NCBI RefSeq assembly: GCF_000321225.1
Contig: NW_004451506.1
Location: 651,082 to 715,081, forward strand
Source of the DNA: Odobenus rosmarus divergens
Taxonomy: Eukaryota; Chordata; Mammalia; Carnivora; Odobenidae
Direction of reading: 5' to 3'
Length of the DNA: 64,000 bases
The notes under the pieces are model-generated. The model was not told where the DNA came from. It did not search any database and saw only the letters and a list, made by a program, of their open reading frames with translations. The translations under genes and the position numbers were made by a program. Positions 43,858-55,664 of this stretch are shown here, in pieces; within the stretch, counting starts at the first letter, position 1; each line of letters starts with the position of its first letter.

Positions 43858-44854
43858 AGAAAGTTAAAGAAATAACCTATGTGAAAGACTAAAATGACTT
43901 GAAATTCCTCAGCTAACAGTGGACTTAGTCACAGGGAGCTCTATTCCCATTTTTTGCTTTGTGTAGAAGACTTAGGTCCTCAGGGGTAGAGATCCTGGGT
44001 GTTCTCTGAATCCACAAGCTCACAGTGAGTGTGTGCTCAAAGTTGATAAGCTTTTACTAAATCAGCTTAGTACTACACCAAGGAACACACAACACAGTTT
44101 TCTAGACAGTGACCCACAGGTGCCCATTCTCTGTGAACGCAATGGAGATCCACGTGTCCCTTGGAAGCCAGAAGAATGCACAGAGAAGGCAAGTTAGTCT
44201 ACTGTGTTCCTCAGAGGGAGTAAGCAGCCAAAGGTAATAGAAGACGCTTATGGCCAAGAAAGTAGGAGCATAGGGCCCATCAGCACCAGAAACATTATTA
44301 TGCCCAGAGACTCAATATGGTATATCTGGGACACCATCAGAGACAGGTTATTTTTCTTAATGCAATGCAGGTGAAAAGGAAAAATGGCAAGAGGGGTCTC
44401 AGTCAGCCATGGCTTTACATTTCAGTCTCAAAATCCTCCCCTTAGAAGCCCACTTTCATTGTTTAATGATCCATAGAGAGCTTCTAATTAATGACTCTCC
44501 TATCCATATTCACAGTTTAATTCTCCAGTAGTTAATCAAGCAAGTTTTCACAAGATTACTAGCGATCTAAAAACATTTTATGAGTTGGCTTTGTATGTTA
44601 TCTGAAAGGCATTTCCAGACCAATGATTGCTCATGATTGACTCTCCTGTGGCAAAGCTAGAATCAGCTAGGAATGAGAAATCACAGAGGAAGGAACTGAT
44701 GAGAGGCAGAAATACCCATATTATAAAATTAGAAATAAAAGTGAAGAAATAGAAATTAGAAAGAAAAGTATAATGCCAAGTATCGGCCTTAAAAAAAAAA
44801 AAAAATCTTGTGTTAAAAAAAGAAAAAGTGAATAAAAAGACCTGTCCTATCTAC
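43858..44854. other. Unassigned intron
   Basis: A poly-A run of about 14 bases at 44791-44804. No repeat family recognised. Confidence 0.4.
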
Positions 44855-45900
44855 CCCATTGGGTTCATCCACCGAACAAGTATTTCTGCATGCTGGGTGC
44901 TGGGGTATAATGGTGATGAGAGAAGCAAACAGATCCTTGCTCTACTGGAACTTACACTAACAGGTGAGAAGATGTCCATCAATCAAAATAATAAACAGAA
45001 AATATAAAAATGTTATAATCCCTCTGAAATAAAGGCAACCAGATCTCCAAGAGCAGGGAAAGTTTCCATAAGGCTCAAGCTCAATCTAACAGATAAGCAG
45101 CAGTTAACTGGGCAAAGGGAGAGGGGAAGAGTGCTCCAGACAGAGAGAATAGTATGTGTAAAGGCCCTGTGGCAGGAAGAAGTAGATTCTAAACACTTTA
45201 AAAAGGGAATGGAGTTCTTAGAGCTGGAGCACAGACTGCCAGGGAAAGGCTATACAGAGGTCAAGCCACGAGGGAGATGCAGGCCTTGTTAGGATTTTTT
45301 TTTTTTAATCATAACAACAATATAAAACCGTTGAGGGGCTTAAGGAATGACAGTGACCCAGGCAGATTTGCATTTTGAAAACATTTCTCCTAGACCTGGA
45401 GATAATGGGAAGAAGAAGACAAAACAGATGCGAGGTTATGCAGTAGGTCCTGGTAAAAGATGCGGGTAGCTTTGTCCTAATGAGGCAACCAAGGAGATGG
45501 GAAGAAGTGGATGGAGTGAAGACATTTAGGAGGAAAGGTCCGCAGGAGACTAAGTGACTGAATATGAGGTTTTCGGGAAAGGATGTCAAGGATGGCTTGG
45601 AGGTACCTGGCCTGCCCAAGTGATGAGTGCCTGCACCCGTCCCTGAGATAGGGAACTGGTTTTAGGCAGAGCCTGGGGGAGAGAAGCATCACAAGTTCAG
45701 TGTTTGACATATTTCAGTGAGAAATCTCTGAGATAGCCCAGTGGAGAGGCAAGCTGGCAACTGGACAATCAGGTCTTAGAGAGAGATCCAGGCTCAAGAT
45801 ATAAATTATAGGCCTATCATAATGTAGATGGTAATTGAAGCAACAGAAGTTGCTCGAGGAAAGGTTACAGAGTGAGAAGAGACATTTAGGCATCACGCCC
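44855..45900 (-). mobile_element. Long L2 LINE remnant
   Basis: About 1 kb that follows the reverse complement of L2: 'CATGCTGGGTGCTGGGGTAT', 'GTGCTCCAGACAGAGAGAAT', 'AGTATGTGTAAAGGCCCTGT', 'GGAATGACAGTGACCCAGGC', 'GGAGATGGGAAGAAGTGGAT', 'CAAGTTCAGTGTTTGACATA', 'AGAGATCCAGGCTCAAGATA'. A T12 run at 45296-45307 interrupts it. Confidence 0.85.
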
Positions 45901-46004
45901 TGAGATACTCAAACCCTTTTAGAAGATTGTCTGACTCCAAGGAGGTAAGGTAGAATAATGTATTTTATAAACTGCAAAGCATTATAAAAAGTAGTTGCTA
46001 TAAA

Positions 46005-46140
46005 AGCTGAAAGGGCTGGGAGACCAATATTTCTCTATATTTAATAGGTGTAGAAACTGAAAGAAGTTACAGATCAGGCTCGACAAGGCCATTAGTTATG
46101 TAGACAGACTGGGCAGGAGTTTAATCCATATCAAAGCTTC
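46005..46140 (-). mobile_element. MIR SINE fragment (degenerate)
   Basis: 'TTAATAGGTGTAGAAACTGA', 'AAGAAGTTACAGATCAGGCT' and 'GACTGGGCAGGAGTTTAATC' are MIR-like on the minus strand. Confidence 0.5.
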
Positions 46141-47219
46141 AAAAAGTCCAGGAGAACACACTGTCTGTTCTCTGTGAGCCTCAGAGGCTCTGGAAAGGGG
46201 GCTGAGAGTGACTCATCATCGGCAGGGTATTTCTTTTCGGGAACCCACAAACAAGTCCCACACGTGGGCCTCTGCAACACGCTGGCTGCAGCTCCCAGGG
46301 GGCTGGCCGACACACTGTAACCTCACAGCTGCAGGACTCTTGCCCCATCTCGCTCCCTTAAAGGGCCTTTGTTGTTTGTTCCACAACAGGATGGACAGAA
46401 GGGCCTTTGCCTCTGTTACTCCTTAAAAGCAGCACGAAGTTTGGGGAGCAGGGAAGTGAGAAAGAGACTTCATTCTGCACATTTCAGGGAGGACCGGGAC
46501 CCATGACTCAGTGGGACATAAAACCCGGGCAGCATGCAGCACACTCTCCTTGAGGCACTGTTCTCCTCCTGTTGCCTCAACACCCGATTGTAATATAGCA
46601 GGAAAAGAGAGAGGCAGTCAAGCCTTGCACAAAACAGCTTTTATTTTTCTCTTAGGAAAGCTGTTTTAAACTATATCCATTTGCTAGGATGAAAAGTGAT
46701 TTCACTCTCAAAACAGTGACCTTAGAATCACTTGGCCCAGCTGCACAAATCAAACGCAATTCAGCTCAGGCCATTGAGAAAGACACAGAGTGGGAGGCCG
46801 GACCAGATGACCCTCAATGGCTCCTCGGCTCCAAGATGATTCGGGTCCCACATGGAAGAACCAGATGTTCCTACAAAAGAATCAGCATCTTTCAAAACCA
46901 TCTATTTTTTTTTCTCTGCTAATATGTGAGTTAATGGCACTCAGAATTTCAATTAATCAAGCTTGGGTTCAACACGGATATTTTATCAGCCAGGAGTTTG
47001 CTCTCACCTACTTTCTCTCTGGGGCTTTCTTGGGGTCCCTTTCCTAAAAATACAGTGGCCAACCAGCTACCAGGCCTGTGCTTGGACCTGGTGACCCAAC
47101 ACTCCTTTGCACAGAACAGATGCAGTCTCTCTCCACCCATCTCAAATATCAGGCCTTGGGTGGCATCGACCCCAAATTAATCATCAGGAGAAGTGCGGGA
47201 GTTTTTTTTCCTTCAATAT
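46141..47219. other. Unassigned intron
   Basis: No repeats recognised. CCTTTGTTGTTTGTTCC at 46367-46383 contains SOX-type motifs; conservation unknown. Confidence 0.35.
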
Positions 47220-47395
47220 TCTAATCTGAAAAATGTCCATCAGAGCAAAGTTGAAAGAATTCTATAATGAACACTATGTGCCTACTTCCTAGATTCTACC
47301 ATTAACATTTTATTGTTCTGCCTTATCTATCCACCAATTTATTCATCCATCACCCCACTTTATTTTTTATGTGTTACATAATAAACTGCAGACCT
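47220..47395 (-). mobile_element. Ancient LINE fragment (same family as 8215-9165)
   Basis: 'AGTTGAAAGAATTCTATAAT', 'TAGATTCTACCATTAACATT', 'CTTATCTATCCACCAATTTA' and 'ATAAACTGCAGACCTCAGTT' are in the expected order for an old L1M/HAL1-like region. Confidence 0.6.
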
Positions 47396-47399
47396 CAGT

Positions 47400-47535
47400 T
47401 TAAATACAAATCTGATCTGGGAACTATTTAAAAAACTCCAACACCCTATCTTCAAAATATTTGACTCAATTAGTCTTGAAGTGGGGCTCAGGCATCAGTA
47501 TTTTTTGAAAATCTCCTCAGGTAATTAAAATATGT
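47400..47535 (+). mobile_element. MER5A1-like fragment
   Basis: 'GTGGGGCTCAGGCATCAGTA' and 'AAAATCTCCTCAGGTAATTA' match the right part of MER5A1. Confidence 0.65.
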
Positions 47536-48399
47536 AGGCAAAGGGATAGGCAAGAATGCATCTGCTTCCCATGAGCCCTGACCAGTGGGAGTGGGACAAA
47601 CCAGAGAGTGGAGACAAAAGAATTCCACAAGCTTTGCAGCTTGCAGTGCTCAGCCTTCCTGTATGCGCACACCAACACACACAACAAACACAAAGGGCAA
47701 AAGATGCGGAGGTGGGGGTTGGAAAGATTTGCTTTTATTCTCTTAGAACTAAGGCAGGGGGAGTGGGAGTGTGGGGGGAGAATTTTGGTCTAAAGACACT
47801 CCCTGAACTTGCTTACACACTGGTACATCACTCCTGCCCAGCTGCCTCTCTCCATCTTTGCCAGTTTCCTTCTCCTCCCTACACTGCCTCCTATCTACAG
47901 CAGAAGGCTGCATAGAAAGGGGCTGCAGGTCTTCTCAAAATCTAGCAAAAAGAAGAAGAGGATTTGCAATAAAATCTGCCTAGGTTTCTCAGTCCAGACA
48001 ACCCAGAAGGAGAATGTTTTGGTGGCAGCAGCTGCTGTAGTAGCAACATATCCCTTTTTGCTCAGAGACCCAGAGCACACATATGAGGTGGTGATGTAAC
48101 AATTTCAAGATAAAACTGCAGGGACAAATAATACCTATAGGAGTTCAGAAAAAGGAATGACAAGTAGTGATTATGAGAAGAACCTTGGAATAACCCACTG
48201 GGCATCTAATCAAATAATTAGTAGCAATATCAGAAAAGCCTGGATATTAATTTCATGTTGAAGGCAACAAATAGATAGATCAATCATATGCAGCAACACC
48301 AATAAACCTTGTTGTATTTTGTTTAAGAAATGTAGAAGCAGTATCCTGTAGTGCCTTTTAATTTGAACTTAACACTTGAGAATCAGGGAGCACTCTTAA
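47536..48399. other. Unassigned intron
   Basis: No repeat family recognised. Confidence 0.4.
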
Positions 48400-48560
48400 C
48401 ATTTTCTAAAGTGATTCCACATTAAAAAAAAAAAAAAATCTCATTTAATCCTCATACCAACCCTGTGAAGTCAATGGGTATTATCACTCCACTTTACAAA
48501 TGAAGCAAATGAGGCCAAGATAAATAAAATTAAATCAGAGACTATTGAGCTCCATGAACC
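48400..48560 (-). mobile_element. MIR SINE
   Basis: 'TCTCATTTAATCCTCATACC', 'AACCCTGTGAAGTCAATGGG' and 'CACTTTACAAATGAAGCAAA' match the MIR core; an A14 run has been inserted at 48424. Confidence 0.85.
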
Positions 48561-50423
48561 CAGATTGTAATTACCTGACTTCTAGCCACATTTTTGTAAT
48601 CTGAAAGCACTTTACAGAAAAACTGAAATCAAGGTCAGATAGAATAATCTCTCTTAAAACAGAGTGAGCAATGGAAAAGATGAGCTTGAAAAGCAGTCAG
48701 GACACAGCAAATAAAATGTCCTGATGCCATTTCTGGTTCTAACTCCAGCAACATTTCAGATGGGTGCAGAAACAGTACTCTTTTTATGAAATGCAGATAA
48801 ACCACAACACCGGAGAGCTACGCCTTGATCTGGACAATCTCAGCACAGTTGATGTGTGTTGGAACATTTGTTAGATTTCTATGGATTTGGGGAGAGTCCA
48901 CAATTTAACTCTGAATGGCCTATAAAGACATCTACTTTGGGAGTATCGCTCTATTTGCTAGATGGAATGCTGCCTGATTCATGAATCACTTAACAGAGCC
49001 AATCAGATCTTAAAAAAAAAAAATACCTACTTTCTGGTTTTCTGCTTTAATTTATTGGCAGAACATAGGGGAGTAATTTTTTAAAAAGCAAGAGATTCAC
49101 ACAAAAGTCTATATTCCTAGCTTCTTTTAAAGTCAGGTACCTGCCAACCCTGGGTCTAAATTCCTGTCTGTCAGCCTATTGGGGCTGAGTGACTGCTGCT
49201 TCCTGGGAACAGGCCCCAAGTTCTCCCAGTCTCTCCAGTCCCTCCGGCTCCCTACGACCCCCCACACTAGCTTCACTCCCTGACAGCTTCACTCTCCACC
49301 TGCCTGATCCCTGAGCTCAAGTCAACATGAAGGCTGATGGTCCAGGAAGGTGGGAATGGTCAGCCCTGATGCTATATGAAGGTTAGTAAGTCGTGACATT
49401 ATTTTCCAATAGCAGGGAATAGGCAATGAATGCAGGACAGTGGTCAGGCCTTGACACTGGGGAGCAGGAAGCCGAATGACCCAATCCACTGCTATTCCCA
49501 CCAAATGATGAGGAATGACAGAAAATGAGGCCGTTTGAGGAGGGCAGCAGGGGTATTACAGCTGGGGTGGGGGCTGGGTCCCTACTAGTCTGTGCTTCCC
49601 CGAGTCCCGGCCCATTACAGTGCTGGGCATGGAGTACTGCTCGAGAAAGACATGTGGAATGGAGATGTGGATGACAATCTCAAGAGACAGGAACATTCAG
49701 TTGACCGGTTGTCTGAGAGGGCCTAGAAAGAGCGGCAAAATGAGGAGAAAGGGGTTGGTGGTGTCTCAGAGGTTATTGAGAACTCAAAGGTTGTAAAACG
49801 AAACTGAAGAGTCACAATACGAGTGGTAACAGATGCTACTCCGGGAAAAAGGAAATGCAGAATAGTTGCATCTTAAGCGCACAATCTGAGGAACTGGCAA
49901 TGTCTGCCTGGAATGCCCTTTTGAGGAGGGCTAGGGTCAAGTGTGAGCGGCAAAGGGAGAACAGCAGGGTTAAAAAGCAGGTGTCTGCTGCAGGCGAGCA
50001 GGGGGAGGAATACCATGGGTGCTGTGCACCCACCATCTCTGGTCCAGTCATCCCAGCTCTAGAGTGTTTTATTCATTATCTTGAAACTTAGTTTTTAGTT
50101 TTATTCTCCTAGTTCCACCCCAGGGTTAGGGCAGGGCAAACTCTGCCAGGGAGACTAGGCAAAGTGCCACAAGGTCAAGGCATCAGGCCAAGAGATCCCA
50201 AAGCACAGGCTGCAGCCAGTCCCACTGGACCTTAATTTCAGAATAGGATTGCTGCCTAAACCTTTGTACCCAGATGTAGAACTGACCCCCAAGGAGCTTA
50301 TGGGGGGGGGGGCCCAAGTCAGTTTCTTGGGCTCTGTCTGGCTTGACCTGGCATCAGCACTTGGTGTGGTATGGCAGGGTTGGGGTCCAATCAGCCTCAC
50401 AGGAAGGGCAGCAGGACACCTTG
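48561..50423. other. Unassigned intron
   Basis: A ten-base G run just outside (50305-50314) is the only simple sequence noted. Nothing else recognised over 1.9 kb. Confidence 0.4.
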
Positions 50424-50592
50424 CCAGTGGTTCTCAAACTGCAAGGTGCTTGGGAATCTCCTGAGGAGCTGTAGATCTTCAGCTTATCATCCAGAAAGTC
50501 TAGAGTAGGGGCTGAGATAATGGGTCAGTGACAGAGTCCCAGGGGATGTGAATATGACTGGTCCATGGACCACACTTTGAGTAGCAAAGCTC
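50424..50592 (+). mobile_element. MER5A
   Basis: 'GCCAGTGGTTCTCAAACTGC', 'GGTCCATGGACCACACTTTG' and the end 'AGTAGCAAAG' match MER5A; the middle is diverged. Confidence 0.85.
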
Positions 50593-50596
50593 CAAG

Positions 50597-50785
50597 CCAG
50601 CAGTTCTCAACCTTCATTTCATTTTGGAATCACTAGGGAAGCTATTAAAATTTCCTGCTGCCCAAACCTCATCCCAGAACCAATCAGTTCAGAATCTCTT
50701 GGGCTGGGACCTACGCATCAATATTTTTTTAAGCTGTCTGGTAATTATGACATGTAGCCAAGATCAAAACCATTGCTCTAGGCAG
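50597..50785 (+). mobile_element. MER5A1
   Basis: 'CCAGCAGTTCTCAACCTTCA', 'TTTGGAATCACTAGGGAAGC', 'GAACCAATCAGTTCAGAATC', 'GACCTACGCATCAATATTTT' and 'AAAACCATTGCTCTAGG' match MER5A1 over its length. It starts within about 5 bases of the preceding MER5A. Confidence 0.85.
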
Positions 50786-52334
50786 TGGGATGGTCATAGC
50801 TGGAGGCTCATAGTTCCACGTGTTCATCTGGCCTGAAGCTACTCAGGGGTGGGGTCAGCCACAGAAGCGACTGTGGCCTAGTTAAGGTCGCAGCCTAGAA
50901 GGCCACACCCCAAGGCCTGGATAAACTCAACTGGAGAAAGGGGCTGGAGGGGTTGCTGGGGCCCTGGGTTTCCCCCAAGCATTACAGACACCTATAAATA
51001 GAAAACCTAGATCCAGATTTCCCAAACAAGGGAGCAGGCTCCTAAAATACATAACTGGCTCGCTCATGTTTGCTCCAGAACTGGTAGAGCCATAGGCTGG
51101 AAGTTCTCAGTATTTCAACTGCAGGGGCAGGAGACAAGAAAGGCAAAATAGGGCAGACATTTTCCACTGTTCACCAAAACAATTCAGTGGCGTGTAAGAG
51201 TGACTAGCTCTTCCCTTGGCTACTCCTGCTCCTTATTTCTACATTGGCCCAGTTACTCCACAACGTAACCTCTCCTGGGTCCCAAACTGCCCCATACCTT
51301 TGGAAAGTCAACTCTGTAGTTCCCAGTCTCCCCCAAAAGACCCTTCACAATGCACAGCACTATCGTGCCCACCTCCAGAATGCCATCATCGGCCAGAGCT
51401 CACCAGTCCTTGCAATGAGGCAGGAGAATCTACGAAGAGATTCTAAACCCTGAGTTCGGGTCCGCTTGCTGTCAGGACTGCGGAAAGCTCTAGAAACAGT
51501 GGCAGAGTCAGAGCGCAGTCAGAGAAGAAGGGAAGGGCCTAGATGAGAGAAAGAAAGGAGGAGAGCAGAGGACACAAGAATGGGACAAGAGAGACAGGAA
51601 GGCGACAGGAAGAAGAGGCCCGGATGGGGAAGGAGATGTCCCTCGGCGATGGTGCCCAGGTCAGGAGTGAGCCAGCCCCCGGCCAGCCCAGATTCTAGGA
51701 AGGTCTGTGCTTCTAAAATTTCTTCATGTTAACCATGTTTCAAAAATGATTTCAATGGTTTAAAGGAAACCTACAATATTAGGTCAAATAAAATTCAAAA
51801 TGGATGTAGAGAAGAATTTGTGATGCGGGAGGACCAAGAAGTGGAGGAGAACAAAGTAAGGGTGAGCTAGCTGTAGGACTGGGTGTCATGAATGAATATG
51901 TGGGCCAGAGCCCTCCACATATGGTCAGAAAAGACAGCTTCAACTTTTGCCTGCTTTGAGTGAGTATCTTGAGAATACTACGAAATGTCTTTCATAAGTA
52001 AGATCTTTTTTTCTCTTTGGCTTATGATGTAAACCACTCATTTTTTATGCTTTCTCCAAAAAAGCGTCAGGCGGTGGAGGGAGGAGTTTGTCCCCCAGAA
52101 GACAAAGACAAAGGGTTAGGTTTAAGGGACAAACAGTGCTGCTTACCTGTCAGCGGTCAGTGTCTAATGAGTACCCACAGGAGCAAGAGGGAGCAGGGTT
52201 TCCCTGGAACATTCTGGGGTACGGACAGCAGCACAGCAATGGTTCTCGGCCATGCACACAGGATGTTGGCAGTGGGCACCACTGTGCACAGACCTGAGCC
52301 CTTTCAGCCTCCACAGTCTCCAAGACGCTAGCTC
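50786..52334. other. Unassigned intron containing the donor of the inverted copy
   Basis: No repeat family recognised. 51319-51355 is the probable donor of the inverted 37-bp copy at 52659-52695. Confidence 0.45.
51319..51355 (-). repeat. Donor arm of a 37-bp perfect inverted repeat
   Basis: On the minus strand this segment begins GTGCATTGTGAAGGG and ends GACTGGGAAC, identical in all 37 positions to 52659-52695 on the + strand. Its own flanks show no duplication, which suggests it is the source. Confidence 0.95.
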
Positions 52335-52470
52335 TTTAACATTTTGGGGTTCATAAACAACTTTTGAAAATGTGATGAAAAACTCACATTTGCACTCCAC
52401 CTCAATAACCTGGAGAGCGTTTCAGGAGGTTCCCAGACCCACCTGGGTCATGGACCCAGCTTCAGAACAG
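52335..52470 (+). mobile_element. hAT-type DNA transposon fragment
   Basis: 'CATTTTGGGGTTCATAAAC', 'TTTGAAAATGTGATGAAAAA' resemble the nonautonomous hAT element at 1225-1400. Subfamily not assigned. Confidence 0.4.
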
Positions 52471-52559
52471 CCAGGTGCTCACTTCTCGTAGGTTTCTTCC
52501 AGCAGAGAGCACATTGCTCTGGTCACCACCACTTGTCATTTGGGAGCCTCATGAAACTC

Positions 52560-52893
52560 TCATTGCCATGGACTGTGTCACCCCAACATTCCTATGATGT
52601 CCTAACCCCCAATGCGATGGTATCTGGAGGTGGTTGGTCATAAGGGTGGAACCCCCATGTGCATTGTGAAGGGTCTTTTGGGGGAGACTGGGAACCCCCA
52701 TGACAGGATTAATGTTCTTTGAGAAAGAAACACCAGAGCTCTCTCTCTCCACCAGGTGAAGACACAGTGTAAAGAAAGCCAAGAAGACTAGAGGAAGAAT
52801 TTGCTAATCCCTTGATCTTGGACTTCCCCGCCTCTGCTGTTTTAGCCACCCAGTCTACGGTATTTTGTGGTAACAGCCCAAGCCAAGACACCT
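52560..52893 (+). mobile_element. MaLR LTR carrying a foreign insertion
   Basis: 'CCATGGACTGTGTCACCCCA', 'GTCCTAACCCCCAATGCGAT', 'TTGATCTTGGACTTCCCCGC', 'TTAGCCACCCAGTCTACGGT' and 'ATTTTGTGGTAACAGCCCAA' identify the LTR. Positions 52660-52702 (43 bases) have no counterpart in other copies of this LTR type. Confidence 0.88.
52659..52702 (+). repeat. Inverted-copy insertion with a 12-bp direct repeat
   Basis: 52659-52695 is the reverse complement of 51319-51355 without a mismatch. The 12-mer GGAACCCCCATG occurs at 52648-52659 and again at 52691-52702, so the first LTR segment was copied twice around the insert. GGAAC is shared by the insert end and the LTR, a microhomology suited to strand return. 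Confidence 0.95.
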
Positions 52894-53894
52894 AGAGACT
52901 CTCAATGCCAAAAACTGTCTGCCTGCTCCACTGTGGGGCAGGAGAGCCCGAGACACTGGTCTCCTCATCGTGGCCTCCTCTACCACATGGCCCCAAGGCA
53001 AGGGTGGAGAATGCCCTCCACAGCACTAGCAGGCACACAGATCCCGCGCTGAGGAGACTGGATGGGCCCCCAGAGAAGTGGGCTTCTTCACAGCCCACTC
53101 ACATTCCGGGGACAGGAGAAGTCAGGGCAGAAATGAAATGTCAGGGCTCCTGGGCAGTCCTAGGAGATGGGGGAAGGGAAGAAGGCTGAAACTGAAAAAT
53201 CAAAGGGAAAGCTGCTACAGAACTAGTGGCCTTTCAGATACATTCCAATAAATCTGGCTAACTTCATACTAGCTCTGTGAGGAATCCATAAACAGGGTCG
53301 CCTTCAGGCCGCTCTTCTAAAGAAAACACACTAGGCTTCAGGCAGCCGTTAGCAAATGGCTCCAACCAGGCAAATGTTGCTTACTCTCAAACCACTGTTT
53401 TTAGACACCACTGCTCTCCACCAAATAGGCCTTTACACATCCCTACTCACAGCCAGTTCCTCCAAACCACCTTCCTGGCCTGGCTACTCTGTCTGCCCCG
53501 GATTTTCTTCGTTGTTAGCCTGTGTCTCTGCTTGGTCTTACACATGTGATTGCTCTGGAGGTCTTGCTAGGCTTCGCTCCTCAAGGGCAGGACTGAGCTT
53601 CTATTTTTTTGTGATCATTCCAGGAAGCCAGATTCCAGGTTCTGTACTCAGAGGCACCCAGTAATTTCTGTTGGCCAGCTGCTTTTCCTGAGAAAGCATA
53701 ATCAGACCTTTTGATTCCCATATACAAACCACCTGTGTCCCTGCCGCTCTCCTCCCTGGTGAAAGGGACTTGACAGCCCACTCACATTCTGGGCACAGTT
53801 TATACATCTGGGACGAGCCGCTCAGCCCAGGAATGCCAAAAAGCACAACTGGGGGTTTTTGGCACACTGAGGAGGGAAGTAGAAAGGAAATAAA
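52894..53894. other. Unassigned intron
   Basis: No repeat family recognised with confidence; 53450-53690 is weakly L2-like. Confidence 0.35.
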
Positions 53895-53985
53895 GCAGTT
53901 CCCTCATCTGTGACATGAAGGGGTTGTGCTCAGCCATATCAAAGGTCCCTATGAGATCTAAGATCCTCTAAGTTTGGAAAAGTGT
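53895..53985 (+). mobile_element. MIR3-like SINE fragment
   Basis: 'GTTCCCTCATCTGTGACATG', 'AAGGGGTTGTGCTCAGCCAT' and 'AGGTCCCTATGAGATCTAAG' match the 3' part of MIR3. Confidence 0.65.
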
Positions 53986-54009
53986 TATTTTGTAGTGAGG
54001 CAGACTGCT

Positions 54010-54400
54010 GCTTGGCCACTTAATATTCATCCTGTCCTCCCTCCTCACCACCAGGCATGCCCATCTTGTTCAGAGTAGCAAGGTGCCTAGCTAAACCACT
54101 CACCTTCCTGGATGCTCTGTGACAGTGAGGGATAGCCAGCAAAACCCTGCTGGGACCACAGAGCAAGCCTTGGCTTTTCTAATACAGGTACTACCCCCTT
54201 CTGCTTTGCCCTCCCATTTTCTTCCTGCCAGGGAAGCTGATGTAATGCTGGAGGTGATGCAGTCATCTTGCAGTCATGAGGCAATGCCCAGGAGGACAAA
54301 GGTCTACCTGCTAAAGATGGCAGAATGAAAACGTGAGACAATCCTGAGACCCACTGGCACTGTTCAGCCACTACACTGGTCCAGGAAAGCCTAGCTCAGG
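54010..54400 (+). mobile_element. MLT1-type MaLR LTR (diverged)
   Basis: 'GGGAAGCTGATGTAATGCTG', 'GCAGTCATCTTGCAGTCATG', 'GCTAAAGATGGCAGAATGAA' and 'CCACTACACTGGTCCAGGAA' follow the order of an MLT1-like LTR. The 3' terminus is missing. Confidence 0.6.
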
Positions 54401-55664
54401 ACCTCTTGGTTCATAAAGCTAAGTTCACAAAACAAACTAATGTTTAACAGTGTATTTTGAAGCTAAGGGACATATACAGTTCCAATCCTGAAACTTTGGT
54501 TCTTGTTCTTTTTTGTTTTTTGTTTTTTTTTTTGAGAAGCAAATTTGGCACAGGTAATAGTTTCTCAAAAGGGCAAGGAAGAAAAATAAAGCTAACTACC
54601 AGGATATTTTTCTTTTGGTTGGCAAATACCAAAGAACAAACTTGTCATGAAAGTCGTCTACATCTCATGAAAAACCAACATAGGGCTAACCACTCCCCCA
54701 GTGGACCAGCTGCTTTGCAGTAATGCAGCTCCATAGAGAAGAACCATCGGGTTACTCATTCAAATTTGTTAGCTTCTACAGCTAAGGATTTTCTCCCATT
54801 GGCATTCAGCCCCATTACCAGCAATTTAGTGATGCTGTTGTTGTTATTTAAAATAAAGACATACAACTTTCAGAGAGAGTGGAGATTCAGGCACAGGTTT
54901 CTAGCAGCTCCCCCCACAAAGCTCTACTGAAATTGCCAAAATAATAACAAGGTCTTATGGGAGGGGGTCCATTCACATGCCGGAATCTCTGGAACTTCTA
55001 TCAGATAAGATGCTGGCTAGTCCAGATAAAAGGCAGGCAGAGAAGACCGATTTAGCACCTGCTTCGCAAGAACGCAGGCTCAGGGCAGGTTCTCTCGCTC
55101 AACTGTCCTTACATCAACTACTCTGGAAGGTCAAAGGCCGTATGCAGTCAGGCCATGGGTCAGAAAGAGAGCCTGTGGCTTATATGCCAGTTGCTGTGAC
55201 TTATCAACAGCATTTAAATTGCTCTGCCCAGGAAGGGGACAAGCAGAAAGCCCTTCAGGTTTCTCCCCTGTGCTACAGCTGGGCCCCACAGGCTCCCCCT
55301 TCCCACTCTCACGCTAATGGATTCCTCAGCATCTCACAATTAGCCCCAGAAACGTTATTCATGTTAGAAAAATACTGCAAATGATCCCAATATCCTCTCA
55401 TAAATAGTTGCTTCAGGGGATGGCAGGGACAGGGAATGGACCAGACCCCCTTGCCTTCCCTCTTGCAACTTGAGAAATGTTAACACCTGCCACCAACCCG
55501 TCCCCCAAAACCTCCAAACAATTTCAGTTCTGCAGAAGCAGGTGCCTGAAAAATCCAACTGTGAATTTAGTCATGCAAATCAATACCAGGCCTTCACCCT
55601 AAAAAGATTCAGATAGGAACTAAAAAAAGTTAAGGTTTTTTATCCCCCGCCAAATGTCTAGTCA
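54401..55664. other. Unassigned intron
   Basis: A T-rich run at 54508-54533. No repeat family recognised. Confidence 0.4.
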
